Assembly: GCF_013184745.1 (NCBI RefSeq)
Contig: NZ_JAATVU010000028.1
Span: 1 to 64,000 of the forward strand
Direction of reading: 5' to 3'
Length of the DNA: 64,000 nucleotides
From: Mangrovicoccus sp. HB161399
GTDB lineage: Bacteria; Pseudomonadota; Alphaproteobacteria; Rhodobacterales; Rhodobacteraceae
Numbering within the stretch: the first letter of the stretch is position 1; every line of letters starts with the position of its first letter. Below are positions 62,791 through 64,000 of the stretch, in pieces. A program made the position numbers and the translations under genes. The notes beneath the pieces are model-generated. The model saw only the letters and a program-made list of their open reading frames with translations. It was not told where the DNA came from and made no database searches.

Positions 62791-63705
62791 CTATTGCACT
62801 TCCGGAAGCGCGGCCCGGGCGCGGCCCTCGATCATCGCCCTGCGGTATGCGCCCGGCGTCCGGCCGACGCGGCGGGTGAAGTAGCGGCTGAAATAGGCCG
62901 GGTCCTCGAAGCCGAGCTCGTAGCCGATTTCCGCCACCGAGCGTTCCATGTAGATCAGGTACCGCTTGGCCTCGACGATGGTGCGCTCATGCAGGAGGCC
63001 CGAGGGCGATTTCCCCGCCCGCGCCCGGCAGGCCTGGTTCAGCCGGTGGGTGGTGACGCCGAGCGCGCGGGCATAGTCGGCGATCGAGCGGCTGGTGCGG
63101 AACCCGTCTTCCAGCGCCTCGCGGAAGCGGCAGACCAGCGCATAGTCGCGGTCGCCCGCCGCCAGCACCGGCCCGCCCGCCTCGGATGCCGCGCGCATCA
63201 GCGCCACCAGCATCTGCAGCATCTGCCCCTGGATCGCGGCGCGGCGGCCGGGCGCGGACCAGACGTATTCGCGGTAGCACCAGCGGAAGAGGTCGGCCAT
63301 CGAGCCGCCGTCGGCGCCGCCCGCCTCCGCCGGATAGACCGCAGGGCGGGACAGCGGTTCGGCCAGCCGCGCATCCTGCCCGGCGACCGCGCGCAGATAG
63401 GCGGTGGCCGCGTTGATGACATAGCCGTCGGTGCCGGAGGCAAAGTGGAATTCGTGCACCATGCCGGCCGGAACGACGATCAGGCTGCCCACCGGCACCT
63501 CGATTTCCTGCCCCTCCACCCGGTAGAGCCCGCCGCCGCGTTCAACCAGCAGAAGCTGCACATGCTCGGGATGGGAATGCTCGTGAATTATCCAATCATG
63601 TGCGCCGCTGCGCTCGCGGATCGGCTCGATATGCAGGAAGTCCATCTCCACGTCGGAGATCGGATCACCGTAAAGAAAACAAAGCGGAATTTCCGTGTCC
63701 AGCAT
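62791..63705 (-). CDS. AraC-family regulator with N-terminal cupin
   Basis: A 304-residue activator-type regulator. The N-terminal half (about 35-110: HEHSHPEHVQLLLVERGG, IVVPAGMVHEFHF) is a cupin effector domain. The C-terminal half (about 195-300) has two helix-turn-helices (IADYARALGVTTHRLNQ, SVAEIGYELGFEDPAYFSRYF). The layout resembles PobR-type regulators of aromatic catabolism. The ATG at 63705 follows GGAGGAGG. It is divergent from the oxidoreductase at the right edge, which is the likely target. Confidence 0.9.
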   Translation of the reverse strand: MLDTEIPLCFLYGDPISDVEMDFLHIEPIRERSGAHDWIIHEHSHPEHVQLLLVERGGGLYRVEGQEIEVPVGSLIVVPAGMVHEFHFASGTDGYVINAATAYLRAVAGQDARLAEPLSRPAVYPAEAGGADGGSMADLFRWCYREYVWSAPGRRAAIQGQMLQMLVALMRAASEAGGPVLAAGDRDYALVCRFREALEDGFRTSRSIADYARALGVTTHRLNQACRARAGKSPSGLLHERTIVEAKRYLIYMERSVAEIGYELGFEDPAYFSRYFTRRVGRTPGAYRRAMIEGRARAALPEVQ

Positions 63706-63768
63706 GGCGTTCCTCCTCCGTCTGCCGCTGCGCCCTCTCCGGTTCCTCCCGCGGGCCCGCATCAAATA

Positions 63769-63781
63769 TGCAATTTTTGCA
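63769..63781. promoter_or_regulatory. TGCAATTTTTGCA palindrome in the AraC/oxidoreductase region
   Basis: TGCAA-TTT-TTGCA is a near-perfect 13-bp dyad in an A+T-rich patch, itself flanked by GCGGGCC (63751) and GGCCCGC (63782). It could be the AraC-family binding site controlling the divergent genes. Confidence 0.45.
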
Positions 63782-63879
63782 GGCCCGCGTCCATTCATTC
63801 CGGCGGCCCCATGGCGGAGATTGGACCCCGGAGGCGCGGGCCGGGGAGAGGCAGCGCCGCAATTTCCGGGAGGATTCAC

Positions 63880-64000
63880 ATGGAAGAGATGCTCCGAGAC
63901 GGGCAGGAATGCGACGTGCTCGTGATCGGGTCGGGCGCCGGCGGATTGGCCACGGCGGTCACCGCCGCACTGCACGGGCTCGACGTCGTGGTGATCGAGA
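63880..64000 (+). CDS. FAD-dependent oxidoreductase, 5' fragment
   Basis: The first 40 codons of a gene cut by the window edge. After GGGAGGATTC the ATG opens a protein whose residues 12-40 contain the dinucleotide-binding fold CDVLVIGSGAGGLATAVTAA and end VVVIE, the beta-alpha-beta FAD site of succinate dehydrogenase/fumarate reductase- and ketosteroid dehydrogenase-type flavoproteins. The rest of the gene, and so its exact family, is outside the window. It is divergent from the AraC regulator. Confidence 0.8.
   Translation, partial: MEEMLRDGQECDVLVIGSGAGGLATAVTAALHGLDVVVIE

Overview
The window reads as high-GC alphaproteobacterial DNA, most likely from a Rhodobacteraceae/Paracoccaceae (Roseobacter-type) bacterium. 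The reasons are the G+C-rich codon use, the density of TRAP and ABC importers for small organic solutes, GntR/FCD regulators beside catabolic operons, and Rhodobacteraceae-style small hypothetical genes. No rRNA, tRNA, CRISPR array or prophage was recognised. Genus and replicon cannot be told from the sequence alone.

Layout. 1-2124: an intact IS5-family insertion sequence followed by decayed DNA holding three regularly spaced short repeats and one copy of an 80-bp dispersed repeat. 2125-18370: a catabolic region made of a secreted DUF3604 protein, a GntR regulator, an amidohydrolase, and a 12-gene forward run. That run encodes an ABC importer, a PuuE-like deacetylase-fold protein, a racemase-like protein, a dihydropyrimidinase/hydantoinase, a maleate isomerase-like protein, a complete TRAP transporter and an amidase. 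A 12-bp operator-like motif links the GntR gene, the amidohydrolase and the operon promoter. 18437-24401: an orphan Vsr endonuclease, efp with epmA, PEP synthase and two small hypotheticals. 24421-27511: an arsenate operon (ArsR-ArsC fusion, GAPDH, ArsJ). 27643-33005: a cupin gene, a TetR regulator and an RND efflux pair. 33163-38003: a membrane hypothetical, copZ-cueR with a CueR-type promoter, a His/Met-rich secreted protein, DUF1697 and MYG1. 38004-40537: an insertion-sequence graveyard (IS5 end, shredded IS3 with the second copy of the 80-bp repeat).

40538-43114 encodes an Lrp-type regulator divergent from arginase and ornithine cyclodeaminase, which would take arginine to proline. 43111-52654 is one tightly coupled reverse-strand operon: TRAP dctP-dctQ-dctM, a membrane protein, hyuB, hyuA, a 3-hydroxy-D-aspartate aldolase-like enzyme and a terminal GntR gene, preceded by a perfect 9-3-9 palindrome. 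52979-57766 is a spermidine/putrescine-type ABC importer operon ending in a short-chain dehydrogenase, divergent from a LuxR-type regulator. 59083-62077 is a third TRAP transporter with a strong terminator. A NIPSNAP protein, an AraC regulator and the start of an FAD-dependent oxidoreductase close the window.

The most promising leads for undescribed biology are the two transporter-plus-hydantoinase-type gene sets (6474-18370 and 43111-52654). Their TRAP binding proteins belong to the same six-cysteine subfamily, which suggests related ureide- or hydantoin-like substrates. The first set also contains a racemase-fold protein lacking both catalytic cysteines and an amidohydrolase with Gln in place of the usual catalytic Glu.
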